This document shows positions 41,273-53,218 of a DNA stretch of 64,000 nucleotides, piece after piece (position 1 is the first letter of the stretch; every line of letters begins with the position of its first letter). The DNA lies in the NCBI GenBank assembly GCA_027576995.1, contig JANBQC010000029.1:31874-95873 (forward strand). Reading direction: 5' to 3'. A program made the translations under genes and the position numbers. Source of the DNA: Dimargaris cristalligena (lineage: Eukaryota > Kickxellomycota > Dimargaritomycetes > Dimargaritales > Dimargaritaceae). The notes below the pieces were generated by a model. It worked only from the letters and a program-made list of their open reading frames with translations. It did no database searches and had not been told where the DNA came from.

Positions 41273-44200
41273 TTAGATAAATCCACTCCCCTGGTGCTTC
41301 CATGGGGTATCATCCGATCGGTTGGTACGGTTGACGGGTGCGGCGGTCGGTGGAGGGGGCTGGACACTGCTGGGGTTATGATAGGCCATTTGGTCTTGGT
41401 CATCAAAGTAGTCGTTGTAAATACTCTGGTGGGCAGTGGTGGTGGTATGATTGTAGTTGTGGGGCTGGGCTGGCTGGCTATGGGGGTTAGTATAGAAGCC
41501 CTGGCCGGGGTAGTCGTGGGGGGCCATGGTATCCGACGGCTGGTACGGATTGTGGGGCCCACCACCCATGTGGGTGGGGTCTGGACCCACGGCGGGGTAA
41601 CCGCCGGCACCAATCCCGCCAGTTCCCTGGGGGTGGTGCTGCGTAGTATGGTGGCCGTACGGCTGGTAGTAGCCTTGATCATATTCGGCAGACCGGTCGT
41701 CGTAGTAGGCCGCTGGTGGGTGCCCCATATTATCCCCATTACCCACTCCGGCCCCGGGATATTTATCAACCATAGTGCCGTTGGGATAGGCAGCGAGGGT
41801 GTTCATTTCGTACTCACTACCCCGACCGGAGGCTGGGTAAGCCGGATTATGGTGTTGCTCGTCGGGGTAAGGGTTGTAAATAGTACTGCAGTCACTGTAA
41901 TCGCCCACGCAGGACTGTGTATCACTATTCATATCCCGGAAGTCGTAACGCAGATTCGTTCCTGGAACGTGGCTACCCCCATCCCGGTCGCCGTATGCCG
42001 AGTCCTTGATATCGGACAAGGACTGGCGGCGGCCCTGGTACACCTTCCCTAGGAGGTGCTTAACCTTCTTGTCGACCATGGGTGTAGTGGTGGATTCCCG
42101 GAATAAGTGGTGCAGGAACCGGTCGCCGAGGTTGGTGTTCTCCTTGGTCATATCGTTGAACCGGTCGTCGGTCGGGGGGCCTTGCATGTAGCGCATGCGG
42201 GGTTCGAGCCAGAACCAGTGGGCCACGGCAATGAGGAGAGTCAGAATGGGCAGGGGGATGCAGAGCGCCCATTGGTTCATGTAGCCCAGGGCCTTGAATT
42301 GAGCAATGCGGAACCGCAAACTGAGCAGCACGAAGATCTGGAACAGAATCATGGTGAAGAAGATTCGGTTCACCACCGAACGCCACATGAGCCCGGCGGT
42401 CTGGACCTTGGTGGTGTAGACGTAGAGCAACTGGTACTTGAACACAATGACCCCCAGGGCGAAGGCCACCATGCCAAAGGGGATAATCAGCGGGGCATAC
42501 ACGCTGTACAGCAGGGTCATGACGAACAGGAACAAGTAATTGGCGTACACCACACCGTAGTCGAAATCCGGGGGGCGGCTCAAAGAACGCACCTGACGAG
42601 GGGTGGGTTTGGTGAAGTAGCGGCGGGTGAAGATAAGGAACAGGGACACCGGTTGGGCCAATTCCAGCAGGTTGTTGACGGACCGCAGGGCCACGAAACT
42701 GATCCAGAAGGAGGAGTTGACACTCAGCGATTTAATAATGTTCGGAGCCAGGTTCTCAAACAGTTGGCCAACGGTAAGTTCCTTGTTGTTGACCTGTCCA
42801 ATTAGCTGGGTCAGCACGCTGGTAATGGTGAAGACCACGACCTGGGAGAACATGAGGAAAATGTAAGTCTTTTTCATCATGGAGCGTTCGACAGCGGTCT
42901 TGGTGTGAATTCCCTGGTACCGTGCCATGAGTCGAAAGAAGAACGGTAGCATCATAAAATACACTGCCAGGAAAAATGGGGTAATCAGCGTCTGCCAGAA
43001 CGAGGCCAGCTTGGGGTTGGCATCGAACCAGGGCTGGGTTTCCGGGAATAGCTGGCGCAGACTAGACACACTGGTAATGAGGGACAGCAGGGAGGTGGGA
43101 ATGGTGGCGAAGCAACAGAAGAGCGTAAACAGCACTCGAATGAGGGTCTTACGACTGCCCGTAGCGGCGGGAGTTAGGACCAGGTTGGGCCAGATAATAT
43201 CGCGCGGTGCAGGAGCCGCATTAATGAGGAACTTTTGGTTACCCGTCCCGCTTTTGCGCAGGGTTTTGAGGGCGGTGTGGGCATCATAGGCGCTGGCGTA
43301 GGCCACAAATGCGTAGCTGGTCGGGGCGCTCAGGTGGAGGTTGGACCGCTGGGCCTTGATGGACTGCTCAATGTCTTCGAGCTGCTCGGTGTAGTAGGCG
43401 ATGGCGTCGACGGGCTGTTTCTTGACTTTGATAGTGGGGCGCGGTTTGTCCAGGGAGGCCTCGTCGCGCAGGTAGGAGGCCAGGACCCGTTCCAGTCGGT
43501 TAATCATCTCGGTGTGCTGGGCTACCAGTTTAGGCAGGTCACCTAATTCACGACCCACCGAGGCATGGGTCACCCGGGACCCAGGGGTGAGGCGGCGCAT
43601 GTAATCGGCCAAGGACTCGTCGTCCCGCAGGCTGGACGGTAGGCGAGTCACTATGATGGTGCGGTTGTGGATGGCGGTTTGGTAGGTCTCGGAATGAAAG
43701 TGCTCCTGGCGCTTACGGATAAAAAAGCGGTTATTGAGGAACACCACTAGCCAGAGGAAGACGGAGATAGCGTAGGTCACCACTACATGGGAGGTAATCC
43801 ACTGGAGCGTGGTCACGTTTTCCATGTTGAGCCGTGTGATGATGGTATCGAGGCCGAGTTTCTCACCAGCGGGGATAACGCCGTAAAGGTAATTAATGGG
43901 GAGAAGGGAGCCGGCACCGGCGGCGCTGAACACCAAAAAGGTGTAGAAGCAGAGTTTAAGGAAGCGCATGAGGAGTACGGCGTCTAACCCAACGGTCCGG
44001 AGCATATCATCCTCGCTCACCCGGACAATTGGAACAATCCAAGAGAGGGGGTTAAGGGATAGCCGTGGGGGGCGGAACTCGGGAGGGGCATGCTTCACCC
44101 GTCGACCATAGACGACCCCGTTCGTTGGTCGAAGGATGCAGAATAGGAGGAGGAGGCCTGCACAGATACCCAAATTCACACCAGCCTGGTAGAGTAAACC

Positions 44201-44290
44201 GCCGAGGGTTAGGGAGTTTTTGGAGTCGAGGGTATTGGACGCCGCCAATATTTGGTCGATGGTCAGCTGGCGTTTCTCAAGCGCGAGCAT
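41273..44290 (-). CDS. CSC1/RSN1/PHM7-family ion channel
   Basis: A single exon of 1005 residues, starting at the CCACCATGC context at 44290; an upstream in-frame Met at 44437 is rejected because the added stretch is Pro/Tyr-rich leader sequence. The domain order is that of the OSCA/CSC1 family. It starts with an N-terminal membrane region (about 30-190, including LLLLFCILRPTNGVVYGRR). A cytosolic RRM-like domain follows (about 200-360, starting IIVTRLPSSLRDD). The conserved multi-span channel core (about 375-700) ends near HWFWLEPRMRYMQG. The C-terminal 300 residues are Tyr/Pro/His/Gly-rich and disordered. Known members are osmotically or mechanically gated, calcium-permeable cation channels; in yeast the paralogues are CSC1, RSN1, PHM7 and SPO75, and I cannot say which is closest. 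Length and tail resemble RSN1/PHM7 more than CSC1. Confidence 0.92.
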   Translation of the reverse strand: MLALEKRQLTIDQILAASNTLDSKNSLTLGGLLYQAGVNLGICAGLLLLFCILRPTNGVVYGRRVKHAPPEFRPPRLSLNPLSWIVPIVRVSEDDMLRTVGLDAVLLMRFLKLCFYTFLVFSAAGAGSLLPINYLYGVIPAGEKLGLDTIITRLNMENVTTLQWITSHVVVTYAISVFLWLVVFLNNRFFIRKRQEHFHSETYQTAIHNRTIIVTRLPSSLRDDESLADYMRRLTPGSRVTHASVGRELGDLPKLVAQHTEMINRLERVLASYLRDEASLDKPRPTIKVKKQPVDAIAYYTEQLEDIEQSIKAQRSNLHLSAPTSYAFVAYASAYDAHTALKTLRKSGTGNQKFLINAAPAPRDIIWPNLVLTPAATGSRKTLIRVLFTLFCCFATIPTSLLSLITSVSSLRQLFPETQPWFDANPKLASFWQTLITPFFLAVYFMMLPFFFRLMARYQGIHTKTAVERSMMKKTYIFLMFSQVVVFTITSVLTQLIGQVNNKELTVGQLFENLAPNIIKSLSVNSSFWISFVALRSVNNLLELAQPVSLFLIFTRRYFTKPTPRQVRSLSRPPDFDYGVVYANYLFLFVMTLLYSVYAPLIIPFGMVAFALGVIVFKYQLLYVYTTKVQTAGLMWRSVVNRIFFTMILFQIFVLLSLRFRIAQFKALGYMNQWALCIPLPILTLLIAVAHWFWLEPRMRYMQGPPTDDRFNDMTKENTNLGDRFLHHLFRESTTTPMVDKKVKHLLGKVYQGRRQSLSDIKDSAYGDRDGGSHVPGTNLRYDFRDMNSDTQSCVGDYSDCSTIYNPYPDEQHHNPAYPASGRGSEYEMNTLAAYPNGTMVDKYPGAGVGNGDNMGHPPAAYYDDRSAEYDQGYYQPYGHHTTQHHPQGTGGIGAGGYPAVGPDPTHMGGGPHNPYQPSDTMAPHDYPGQGFYTNPHSQPAQPHNYNHTTTTAHQSIYNDYFDDQDQMAYHNPSSVQPPPPTAAPVNRTNRSDDTPWKHQGSGFI

Positions 44291-47200
44291 GGTGGCTATG
44301 AAGTAGTTCAGAAAAATGGAATAGGTATGTAAGGGTTGGGTTGGGGGGCTATAGGGTAGTCGGGGCGGAGAATATAAATGAATATAGCTAAATATGGGAG
44401 GGGTGGGTACAAAGATGAGCCAGTAGATTAGACACACAACGACTCGCCAGCGAAAAGTCGGAAAGAACAGTCGAACGGGTGCTTGCCAAAGTCCAGCTTA
44501 GGCGAGGAGTTGCGACGGGCGGGCCTAGAGTCGGTGACGCAGGTCACTCGTCTTGACGGGCCAGGAACGGCCAAGGCGGCCAGAAAGCGGGGGCTGAGTA
44601 TATGGGCTGCCTCCGACTACAAGCAGCCTGGCTTTATGGAAGGATATGGGTTAAAGGATGACTTCCCAGGAAGTCGATATAAGGTCAGTGAACCCAAGGA
44701 CTAGGTCGAAAGAAGTGGCTGAAAGTGAGATACGCACGCTCGCTCCTGCAGTGCGTGGGGGGGGGGTCACGAGGGGCAAAACAAACTCCGAAGAGAGCGG
44801 ACAGCTGAGGCGTAGGAAGCTTGTCTATGGAGCCAGGAACAAGGGTGGGAAGGGGAGTTTAAAGAATACAACACCAAACTAAAAGACGAATAGTTAGTTA
44901 AGCTAAGAAAATACGAAAATAGAGAAACGAAAAGGAAAGGAAGGTAAGGGAAGTGCTCAGGTGGGTGAGATGGACAATATAAGCAGAGAGGGAGAGAAGG
45001 AGAGATGAGTGAGTAAGTAACTAAGGGTAAATATAGAAGGACCTCGAGCTGCCCCTGTTGGAAAAATATAGTAACGTAGTCCAAGAAAGAGAGAGAACGG
45101 GAGAAAAGGGGAGAGAGGAGGTTGGTGAGTACATGTAGCCCATATGAACGCACCGACAAATACAGCAAGCGTAGGTGGCTGGTATATGCGCATAGACGCT
45201 ACGTAGTACAAGCCGTATAATAGCCATGGCGACACAGTCGAACTCCTCTTGGCATTTAGTTGGGTGTATGCGCTGTTGTATAGAGTAGTTTAGGCTAAAA
45301 TGGCCGTAGGATGCCGGAACCGGCTGGGTATGCGAAGCAACGGGGGGTTCGCTCGGCCAATCTCTGTGCCGTATCGAACAATGGCCCTAACCCAGAACGA
45401 CTGGGGACTTCTCCCCTCTCTTCCCGTCCCGACACCACTTATGCAGATTCCTTTTACTCGAGCGCCATTGAAAGCATGGCCGTCGTTGTGCGCCCCGACG
45501 GCCTACAGGAGCTCCGCCTGCTGGTTATATTGTTGCCCTATACCTTTATTTTTTTGCTGAGCCTCCTCACTTACACCCCAATCTGTCCTATTCGACAACC
45601 TCGGTACTCGGTTTCCCCTCATACGTACCCCCCTCCTTCTCCGTCAGCACCACGTCTGCACAAGGTGGGGGGAACTGGCGGCTACATCCTGCACTTGGTA
45701 TTACTAAACGAACCCCCCGCCACTGTAATCTTATCCCAGTTTTATTAATTCAAGCGGCGAGGCACCCGCAGGCCTTGCTTAGCTCCCTACCTCCTACCTT
45801 CTTTCCCCCCACTATTAGTGAATCACAGCGGCGAGGTTCCCCCTTTAATTTCAAGGAACCGATGTCGCCCTCCCCTTCTGTAGGCCGAACCGCAATGCCC
45901 CCCTCTCTCTGAAAAAAATAAATGGAACTATGAACTCGCGGCTTGTTCGCTCCTCCAGCCGGTCCTGGGCCGTATATCAGTTCTTTTTTTAGTTGAATAA
46001 TTAAAGACCAGCGTACCTTTGCCCGCTCTTTCATCGGAGATCTAAATAATAGGCGATGATAGGTTGGAAGAGGATGGGCATTGCAATGGGGGTTGGTCAT
46101 TGGTAAGCCAGTGGAAGGGAAGAATAGCGTATGGTATCCACCAATAATTCCCCTTGACTTAGCGGGGTTGGGGAGGAGAGCCCAGCCTTACACAAACTGC
46201 CATTATGGGCGGATTAGATATGTCGCCCTATAGGAAGGGGAAGACACAGACAGGGGAGAGGAGTCACTCCATTGCTCTCTCTACTCCCCGCCAGCTCAGC
46301 TAGGTAATAGAGGCCTTGGCATTTGCTATGGGGATATGGTCAGACAGCAGTGGGACAGAGCCCATTAGATTGCGCTTGATCGCTTCGTCAGCTTGACCAA
46401 ACAGTCACCATGGCCACACTCAACTTGCTTATTTATTATTGCGTGTCAATAGAGAGGGAGGAGGGGTCTCGCTGCCGGCCTGATTGACCTATAGTGACTT
46501 TAGGCACATTTCAGGTCTTTTACTGCCATTTCCCGCCCCAATAAGCTGTATGAATTCGCCATATCCCCCCCTTCCTATGAACAAGCAAGAATCCGCTAAT
46601 TGCCCAGCCGGTTGCTGAGGTTCCCCTTCTCCCCCATTCTGCTGCCATATCTGTGGATTGACCTCTTGTCATTCCATTTTCTGGGCATCACTGCGTGGGG
46701 CGATCCTACACTTAAACAATACCGAACCATTTAACGCCAAGTTGATGGTGACCATGAATGCCCACGGCTGGTAATTGGCCTATGGTTTTCTATAATGACC
46801 CCCTGGACTAAGCCCGTCGGGCAATAATATTATATACGAAGTCACTTAAAATGTACTATCCGAATTGACGGCCCTCCCTGCTTCTGTTGGTGTATACCGA
46901 GGTGGGCGGGTCACTCAATCCAGTGCCGTTTATAGGCTGCTCCATTAAGGTGGCGCCAGTCGTTCATCTGGACGGGAAGCACAACCACAAAGCGGGAGAA
47001 GGGTGCGGTAGTCGAGATTTGATGTACCACTGATAGACACTGGTCCAAGCACATGGCCATTAATCCCCGCCCTTTGCATATTAGGGTGACCCCAGTCGAT
47101 TATTAACTGTTTTCGGCAAAATGTAACTCAATGACTAGCGCCACATTACCGCCATTCAATTATTTAAACTATGGTTGACTAGACCGTGTGATATATATGG

Positions 47201-47504
47201 GGTGGTCAGCCAGGAATACTTCCGGCTAATCAATAACTTAGGGGCCACTTTTTATCCCTAACTTAGATTCTATTCCAGTTTCGATTATAAACTGCCACAA
47301 TCTACCGAGTATTAAGGGGGTGAGGAAAGACTAGTGGGAATCGCCCATGGTCAACAAAGCAATGTGATTCCACAATTTGCTCAGACGGAGTGACAGGGGG
47401 AGGAGGGGTAGGGACTTTGTCGCTTGGCTGAATACCCCTCCTCTCCTCCCTTTGTTATACCCGCAATTCCATACATTATTGACCATACTAATCTAACTTC
47501 GCCC
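44291..47504. other. Divergent intergenic region, 3.2 kb
   Basis: Between the channel gene (minus) and APC8 (plus). The first kilobase is purine-rich on the plus strand, i.e. a pyrimidine-rich leader for the channel gene. From about 46.1 to 47.5 kb nothing recognisable is seen. A plus-strand open frame at 45311-45748 is listed separately. Confidence 0.5.
45311..45748 (+). CDS. Possible single-span membrane protein, unrecognised
   Basis: An open frame of 145 codons from ATG 45311 to TAA. The middle reads like protein: SSAIESMAVVVRPDGLQ, then one hydrophobic span (LLVILLPYTFIFLLSLL) and a Pro/Ser/Tyr-rich tail. There is no known domain, no strong start context, and another frame is also open across part of it. 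It may be one exon of a longer gene, a decayed gene, or chance. Confidence 0.25.
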   Translation: MPEPAGYAKQRGVRSANLCAVSNNGPNPERLGTSPLSSRPDTTYADSFYSSAIESMAVVVRPDGLQELRLLVILLPYTFIFLLSLLTYTPICPIRQPRYSVSPHTYPPPSPSAPRLHKVGGTGGYILHLVLLNEPPATVILSQFY

Positions 47505-49294
47505 ATGGACGAGTCACTTTCACCGAGCTCCCTTCTGCGGCGTGCCATTCAAGAATGCTCGCACCGGGGTTTATTGTGCGCTGCCAAATGGTGAGTATCA
47601 CTCGCTGTCTACTAATTTAAATACCCGGTCATGCCCAAAGAATCTTCCAGAGCACTTAAACGCCACCGGCATGACCTATGTCTAACATTATAGACCCTGG
47701 GTGGATTCTAACCTCTTCACAATTGCACCACATTCTCCACCTCGGGGGAGGCGGTAACCTTTTCGTTATACCTGCAACCGTTCCAACCATCCCTAGGGCT
47801 GCCGAGACCTTGGCCGACAGTCAGCATCCCGTGCATTGCCAGGTTGGTGAAGCGGACTACCAAACGACCACCTCCTCAACAGTCCCTACTCCAGCACTCG
47901 GCACTCACGCCTGCGACCGTTACCTGCTAGCCAAGTCGTACTTTGATGCGCGGGAATTCGACCGCGCGTCGTTTATCCTTCAGCCATGTGTCAGCCGGAC
48001 CTGCCGGTTCCTCCGGCTCTATTCTAAATTTATGGCAGGGGAGCGGCGAAAGGAGGAACTCGCACCTTCGACGATGGCGTCCTCGTCCGCGACGACCGCG
48101 CCTACTTCGGCTTCGGCCTCGGCTAACCGGGTCAACCAGGAAATCCCCACCATTCTCCAGGAACTGACTGCGGGGGGGACTGCCGACCCTGATCTCGACG
48201 GGTTCGAGCTGTACCTGCTGGGCCTTTGTTTCCGCCAACAAAACCTGGTGACCCGGGCCCTCGAAGTGCTGGTTCAATCGGTGCACCAGTATCCGTACAA
48301 CTGGAGTGCCTGGCTCGAGCTCGGCCACTGCGTTACGTCGGTCGCGGCCCTCGAAACCCTGAGCCCCCGGCTGCCCCACTCGTTCATGACCCCATTCTTT
48401 CTGGCCCACGCCCGGCTAGAGCTGCACGCCGCACCCGCAACCATGGAGAGTCTGGCCCGCCGGGTCCATGCTGATTTCCCCGCCAGTCAGTTTCTGGGCA
48501 CCTTGCGGGCTATGGCCCATTACCACGCGCGCGAGTTCGAAGAGGCGGAAGCCCTGTTCGACGCCCTCTACCGCCAGGACCCTTACCGTCTGGACCAGGC
48601 CGACGTGTACTCCAACATTCTCTACGTAATGGAAAACCGGGCCAAACTGAGCTACCTCGCCCACCAGTGCACCGACATTGACCGATTCCGGCCCGAAACG
48701 TGCTGCGTCATTGGCAACTACTACGGTCTCCGGGGTGAACACGAAAAGGCCGTCGTCTATTTCCAACGGGCCCTTAAACTGAACCCCCGGTACCTATCCG
48801 CGTGGACCCTCATGGGCCACGAGTACGTCGAAATGAAGAACACCGCGGCGGCTATCGAAGCCTACCGCCGGGCCATTGATATTGAGGAACGGGACCACCG
48901 CGCCTGGAGTGGTCTGGGCCAAACTTACGAATTCCTCAAAATGCCCCACTATGCCCTCTTTTACTACCAAAAGGCCGCGGCGCTACGGCCTTTTGATACC
49001 CGGCTGTGGAGCGTCCTGGCCGGTTGCTATGACCTGTGCCAGCGGTACGCGGAAGCCATTCAATGTTACCACCGCGCCCTGCTGGAATCGGAAAATGAAT
49101 TTGTTACTCTAATCCAACTCGCCAAACTTTATGTGAAAACGGAACAATCACCCGAGGCTTTGGAACACTATCAGCTGGCGGTTAAAAGCTATCCGCCGGA
49201 CGAACCGCCCAATGACGAATACCAGGAGGCGGTGCAGTATATTAGGCGACACGATTCGCAGCGTAGCCGCCTTGTAGGCTTGCCCCAGCGGTAA
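47505..49294 (+). CDS. CDC23: Anaphase-promoting complex subunit 8 (Cdc23)
   Basis: Exon 1 is 47505-47590 (starts MDESLSP, then IQECSHRGLLCAAKW) and exon 2 is 47797-49294, across a 206-nt intron (GTGAGT...CCTAG). The join restores the AAKWAAE motif seen at the N-terminus of Cdc23/APC8, giving 527 residues, slightly shorter than yeast (626) or human (597). After the N-terminal helix and a short linker come tandem TPR repeats, including YLLAKSYFDAREFDRASFIL, VIGNYYGLRGEHEKAVVYFQ and LAGCYDLCQRYAEAIQCYH. APC8 is a scaffold TPR subunit of the APC/C ubiquitin ligase that drives mitotic exit. A Ser/Ala/Thr-rich insertion lies between the first TPR helices. Reading the long frame upstream from 47678 would include intron and is rejected. 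Confidence 0.92.
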
Positions 49295-50254
49295 CTGGCG
49301 GTATTCATGAACAGCGGCCCACCAGCCGTCTGCTTCACCATGTATTTTGCCACCCTACCCCATATTACGACCTCGACTTGGCCTTTGGGTTCCTATGATA
49401 TCGAATAACACCGATAGCCAGCGTAATCTGTACCGGTTGCCAGTAAATGGCGCAGGGGCCTTTTGTGGCGACTGGGAATCTATGGTTCCTTTTAAGCCCC
49501 ATTGGTCGAATTTACCTGTATACCTTCGCTATGGTGTAGTTGATCTTATTAAAATTATAAGCATGATGGATGGGAGGTATAATAGGTAAAATTCACTCAG
49601 TATATTTTTACATTCTGGTTCCTGGAGGGACACACTGCTACTACCGGCCAGGCTTTAGTACCCAACTAACTGGGGCACCCTTAAATGTTTATGGTATGAG
49701 CCTATCATAATTTAATCAACTGCGGCTGTGGTGGTGTAATATACAGAGAATAATTTTCTGCATGAGTGATGGGTATTTTAATGGCGCTGCGGCAGAGTGT
49801 CATCCGGAAATAGGGCGCGGCTTGTTTGGTCCGTTCCTCCCCAATCCGGCGTACCTTATAACCTACTCAAATGGATTTTGGTTGGGCATCCAAACCACCA
49901 CCGCATTATAGGCGACTGGACTGGGCGTGCGTCAGCCTTAGCGCCTCTGGTGGTTCCTTGGCTTATATAGGAGGTCCTCATACTATTACACCAGAGCTGA
50001 GCTCTCAGTACTAAGTCGCCCAGGTATCAATTATTATATCACGCTTCCTTTGGGTAACCTGTTAAATACGACACTACTTATACTTGTTTACTTTATACCT
50101 TAGACCATTCCCTCTTCTATAAAACCACCACCCCTATTTAGTATTCTTACCGTTAGACTCCCCCATTGCCACCACCTGGTTTACTTATAAAGCCGCACAC
50201 CCGCCTTCACCCAAAGCCAAGCCCCTCCACTGGAACCCCCGAGAGTCATTTGCC
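49295..50254. other. Intergenic region between APC8 and MIX23
   Basis: No gene is seen. An 80-codon frame at 49347-49589 has no domain. The distal end holds TATA elements (TATAAAA near 50117 and TATAAAG at 50186). Confidence 0.55.
50186..50192 (+). promoter_or_regulatory. TATA element of MIX23
   Basis: TATAAAG lies 69 bp upstream of ATG 50255, with a second TATAAAA about 70 bp further upstream. Confidence 0.45.
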
Positions 50255-51241
50255 ATGTTGAATCCCGAACTACCCAAATTGTACGAGTCGACCTGCCTGA
50301 ACTTGTCCCATTTCAAAGGTGAGCTAACATGGGCCTTGTGGTGACCAATACATCCCCATTACTCCCCTGTCCCGGGGACCTGTGCTCCATCACCTCACCT
50401 CGGCCCGGTCCACGGGCTTTACCTATTTTTATGTTCACTGGACCTGGGCTAACCCCTCTATCCACACATGTATCCCCCTCCCCCATTACTATTATCACCG
50501 GGTGATTATCGACATATATGCGCGTTTTAATGTTCTATTCCCAGAGTTCATGAAGGAGTTGCGGCGAATTGACGACAATATCATTCTTCGGATGAACAAA
50601 ACTGACACCCATTCCGACGGAGCCTGCGCCGAATTCTTTACGAATCTATCCCGGGCCTACACCCAGCGGGATAAGGCCATCGACTACTGTTTGGGGGTAA
50701 GTCCCATCTTAATTGCTTCTAGTTTCCATTTATGAAGTGCTATGTCTATGTCCAGCCAAAGTGATCGCTATACCTGTGCTAGTCTATAGCGCACTTTTTC
50801 TCCGCTCTCTGCTCATCTATGCATTTTAATCTCATCATCAAATGTTCAGGTGGTTGACAAGAAACTCGAAAACCAACAGGAGGCCCTTTCCAAGAACCCC
50901 AATGATTACGATGCGCAAAACAGCCTCTACTATCAGGAAACTAAGGTAAATTGACATTATCATATTTCGGGGAAATCCCGCTACCGAGCCCTATTATACT
51001 CATCGCATGAATGTATTCAATTTCGGCTGCTGATCGCTCATCTGACCTTTATTATATCCTGTCGTCTATATACCCCCACTTCACCGTTTAATTCTTCCGT
51101 GTGTAGCGTCGTTGGATTTACAATGAACGGACCGTGGAAGACATTGTCCGTGCTCGGTCCCTCAAAGTGTTCAAGGACAAATGCCGCCACTATGCGGATA
51201 CCCACACCATCGAGGCACTCCAAAAACCCTCCGATTCGTAA
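50255..51241 (+). CDS. MIX23: MIX23 (CCDC58/Cid2) intermembrane-space protein
   Basis: Four exons join in frame: 50255-50318, 50545-50696, 50850-50945 and 51107-51241, giving 148 residues, the usual length of the family. Signature segments are LRRIDDNIILRMN, then a Cys (DGACAEFF) and a second Cys (DYCLGV) separated by 20 residues as in human CCDC58, and near the end RRWIYNERTVEDIVRARSLK with VFKDKCRHY. Known MIX23 is an intermembrane-space protein with conserved disulphide-forming cysteines and is linked to mitochondrial protein import. All splice sites are canonical (GTGAGC/CCAG, GTAAGT/TCAG, GTAAAT/GTAG). Confidence 0.92.
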
Positions 51242-51673
51242 AAACATGCATTCAGTTAATTCTTATAGCAATGTTTCAGTATTTTGGCCTGTAACGAGAT
51301 GCCTATGTTTCCATCCAAGTAACTCCATGTTCTTTATATAGATAAAATTACACTCTAGAATTCGCGATCATCTGTAGTCAACCTTCCCTTTGTTATGCTG
51401 GATTCCGTGCGGTATCCTTTCCCGATGCTTAATGGCAATGCCTGATTTATTAGCGAGGTTTAATAAAAATATTTCGGCCATATTCAAAGACTCGCTAATT
51501 AAATGGAAGTCTTCCTCCTCCCTGGTAAAAGAATGTGGCCGGATAGATAAGTGCAATTGTACATGTATAATAAAAGGAAACTAAGCAAGTAAGTCAAGCC
51601 AGCTAGCAAATAAATAAATAAAAAACGAGATCAAATCCACGCTTAAAAAGCGCGAGTCCCAAATATCCTCCTT
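51242..51673. other. Convergent intergenic region, 432 bp
   Basis: 3' flanks of MIX23 (plus) and the CBS gene (minus). AT-rich, with A-rich AATAAA repeats around 51605-51626. No gene is seen. Confidence 0.6.
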
Positions 51674-53218
51674 TTAGGTTGAAATAAAGGCCCGGATAAT
51701 GTCGGTCAAAGTAATGGCCGCCGTGGGATGGTCGTCGTCATCCGTCACTAGCCAAGCCCGCCGCGATGCGGTTTGCAGGAGTCCAGCCATGCATTGGCCA
51801 AACGTAAACCGAGACCGGACCACAAAAGGGGTCGGTATGTCACCCTGACTGGCTAATAAAAAGGCCACGACGGGTTTAGCCAACAGGTCCAAATGACGAG
51901 GGGTAATCCGCCGAAGATGGGTGGAAGCCAATTCGGTAGAAATGGGACCCCTGGTGGTTTGAGGAGCGGATTTACTATTCTGGCTATTATGGTAGGGGGC
52001 AGGAGCAGGGGTGGCCGCGGGGGCGGGGACGGCGTTATTTTTGGAGTTGGTGGATGACGGAGGTGGTAGCTGGGTGTGGTCGGGCGGACTGTTACTCCAC
52101 GAGTGGCCCGGAATACCATCGAACTCTTCTCCATCGGTCTCACCCTCTTCCTCGTCATCGTCATCCAAGTCACGGAAGGTATCGATGATACCCACGGCGC
52201 TCACCTGTTCACGGTTCATTAGGCGAAACGCATCAATCGCGGTCATGGTCATGGGCACGGTGCACAGCTGGGCCGCCGGACCCCCTTTGAGCTGGTTAAT
52301 CACTTTGGGCAAGGGCTGGTCCATCAGGGTGGGGAATTCGGCATGGTCGTGCCAGAGGTAGCGCACCAGGTCCGACTGAGACACGAACTGGGTCTCGCCC
52401 GGAGGCAACGAAGAGTGGTCAGCCGATGATGGGGGGGAACCGGCGGCTTCGTCAGAAGGGAAGGAGGACGTTGCTTCTTTCGGGGTATTATTATGCACGT
52501 GGACAATGGCCCGGTAGTGCCCACCCTGGGCGAAGTACCGGAGTAAAAAGGCCAAGGGGTCCGTCGATTTAAACACCTGGCAGGCCTGGGGTTCGCGGAT
52601 AAGTGCGTCGGCTATGGGAAGTTGAAGCAAGTGTTTCCACCGCAGCTGCCGTTCGTAGTCGGGGCTGGAGTGGGTAGGGGACGAGGAGGGGGTTCGGATT
52701 TGCGAGTTGCTGGGCACTTTATCCGTCTATTCATAAAAAATAATTATAGCGGTATCGATTCATAGGAGAAACCGTAAGGCATATTCAGTCAGTGTGAGCA
52801 TTAAGCAAAAAAAAACCCCCCTCAGTTTGGTATAACAAGGGGGGTAAAGGATTCGGTGAATTCAAAGGGAATCGAAATGGGCCCAACGTTGTATGATGTC
52901 TGCGGTTATATAGGGAGAGGTGATGGACGGATATGTGCGACTAAAGGTCAGTAAGCTTACCTCGAATATAAGCAGGTTCAGAAGGTCGCGGGTGCTCACA
53001 ATACCAATGTACTCTTTAGCGCCAGCGGCGGTCAGGCGGTACACGGGGAGCGCCTGGTAGTCATGCTGGTTAAGTAATTGCAGCACCTCTTCGATGGGGG
53101 TCTTATCTTGGGCGTCGACCACCGGCGGCCGGTTGGACTGGGCAGTCAATAGGTCGTTGATGCGCTTGGCCTCCAGGAAACGGGCGATTTCCGGGTTGGT
53201 GCGATTGAAAATAGTCAT
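51674..53218 (-). CDS. Four-CBS-domain protein (AMPK-gamma/Sds23-like)
   Basis: Exon 1 is 53218-52961 and exon 2 is 52726-51674, phase 0, with a 234-nt intron (GTAAGC...AATAG), giving 436 residues. Exon 1 encodes the first CBS motif (about 15-86), ending YIGIVSTRDLLNLLIFE. Exon 2 carries a second (LPIADALIREPQ... to VSQSDLVRYLW), a third (TAIDAFRLMNREQVSAVGIID) and a fourth (PFVVRSRFTFGQCMAGLL... ITLTDIIRAFI). Two Bateman modules of this kind usually bind adenine nucleotides and regulate a partner kinase, phosphatase or channel. A low-complexity insertion of about 75 residues inside the third motif begins with a run of Asp/Glu (DLDDDDEEEGETD) and continues Pro/Asn/Ala-rich. Another disordered insertion splits the second motif. 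I cannot assign a specific orthologue. Confidence 0.82.

Noticed and set aside
47678..47796. N-terminal extension of the APC8 open frame
   Set aside because: This stretch lies inside the intron; splicing 47590 to 47797 restores the conserved AAKWAAE motif.
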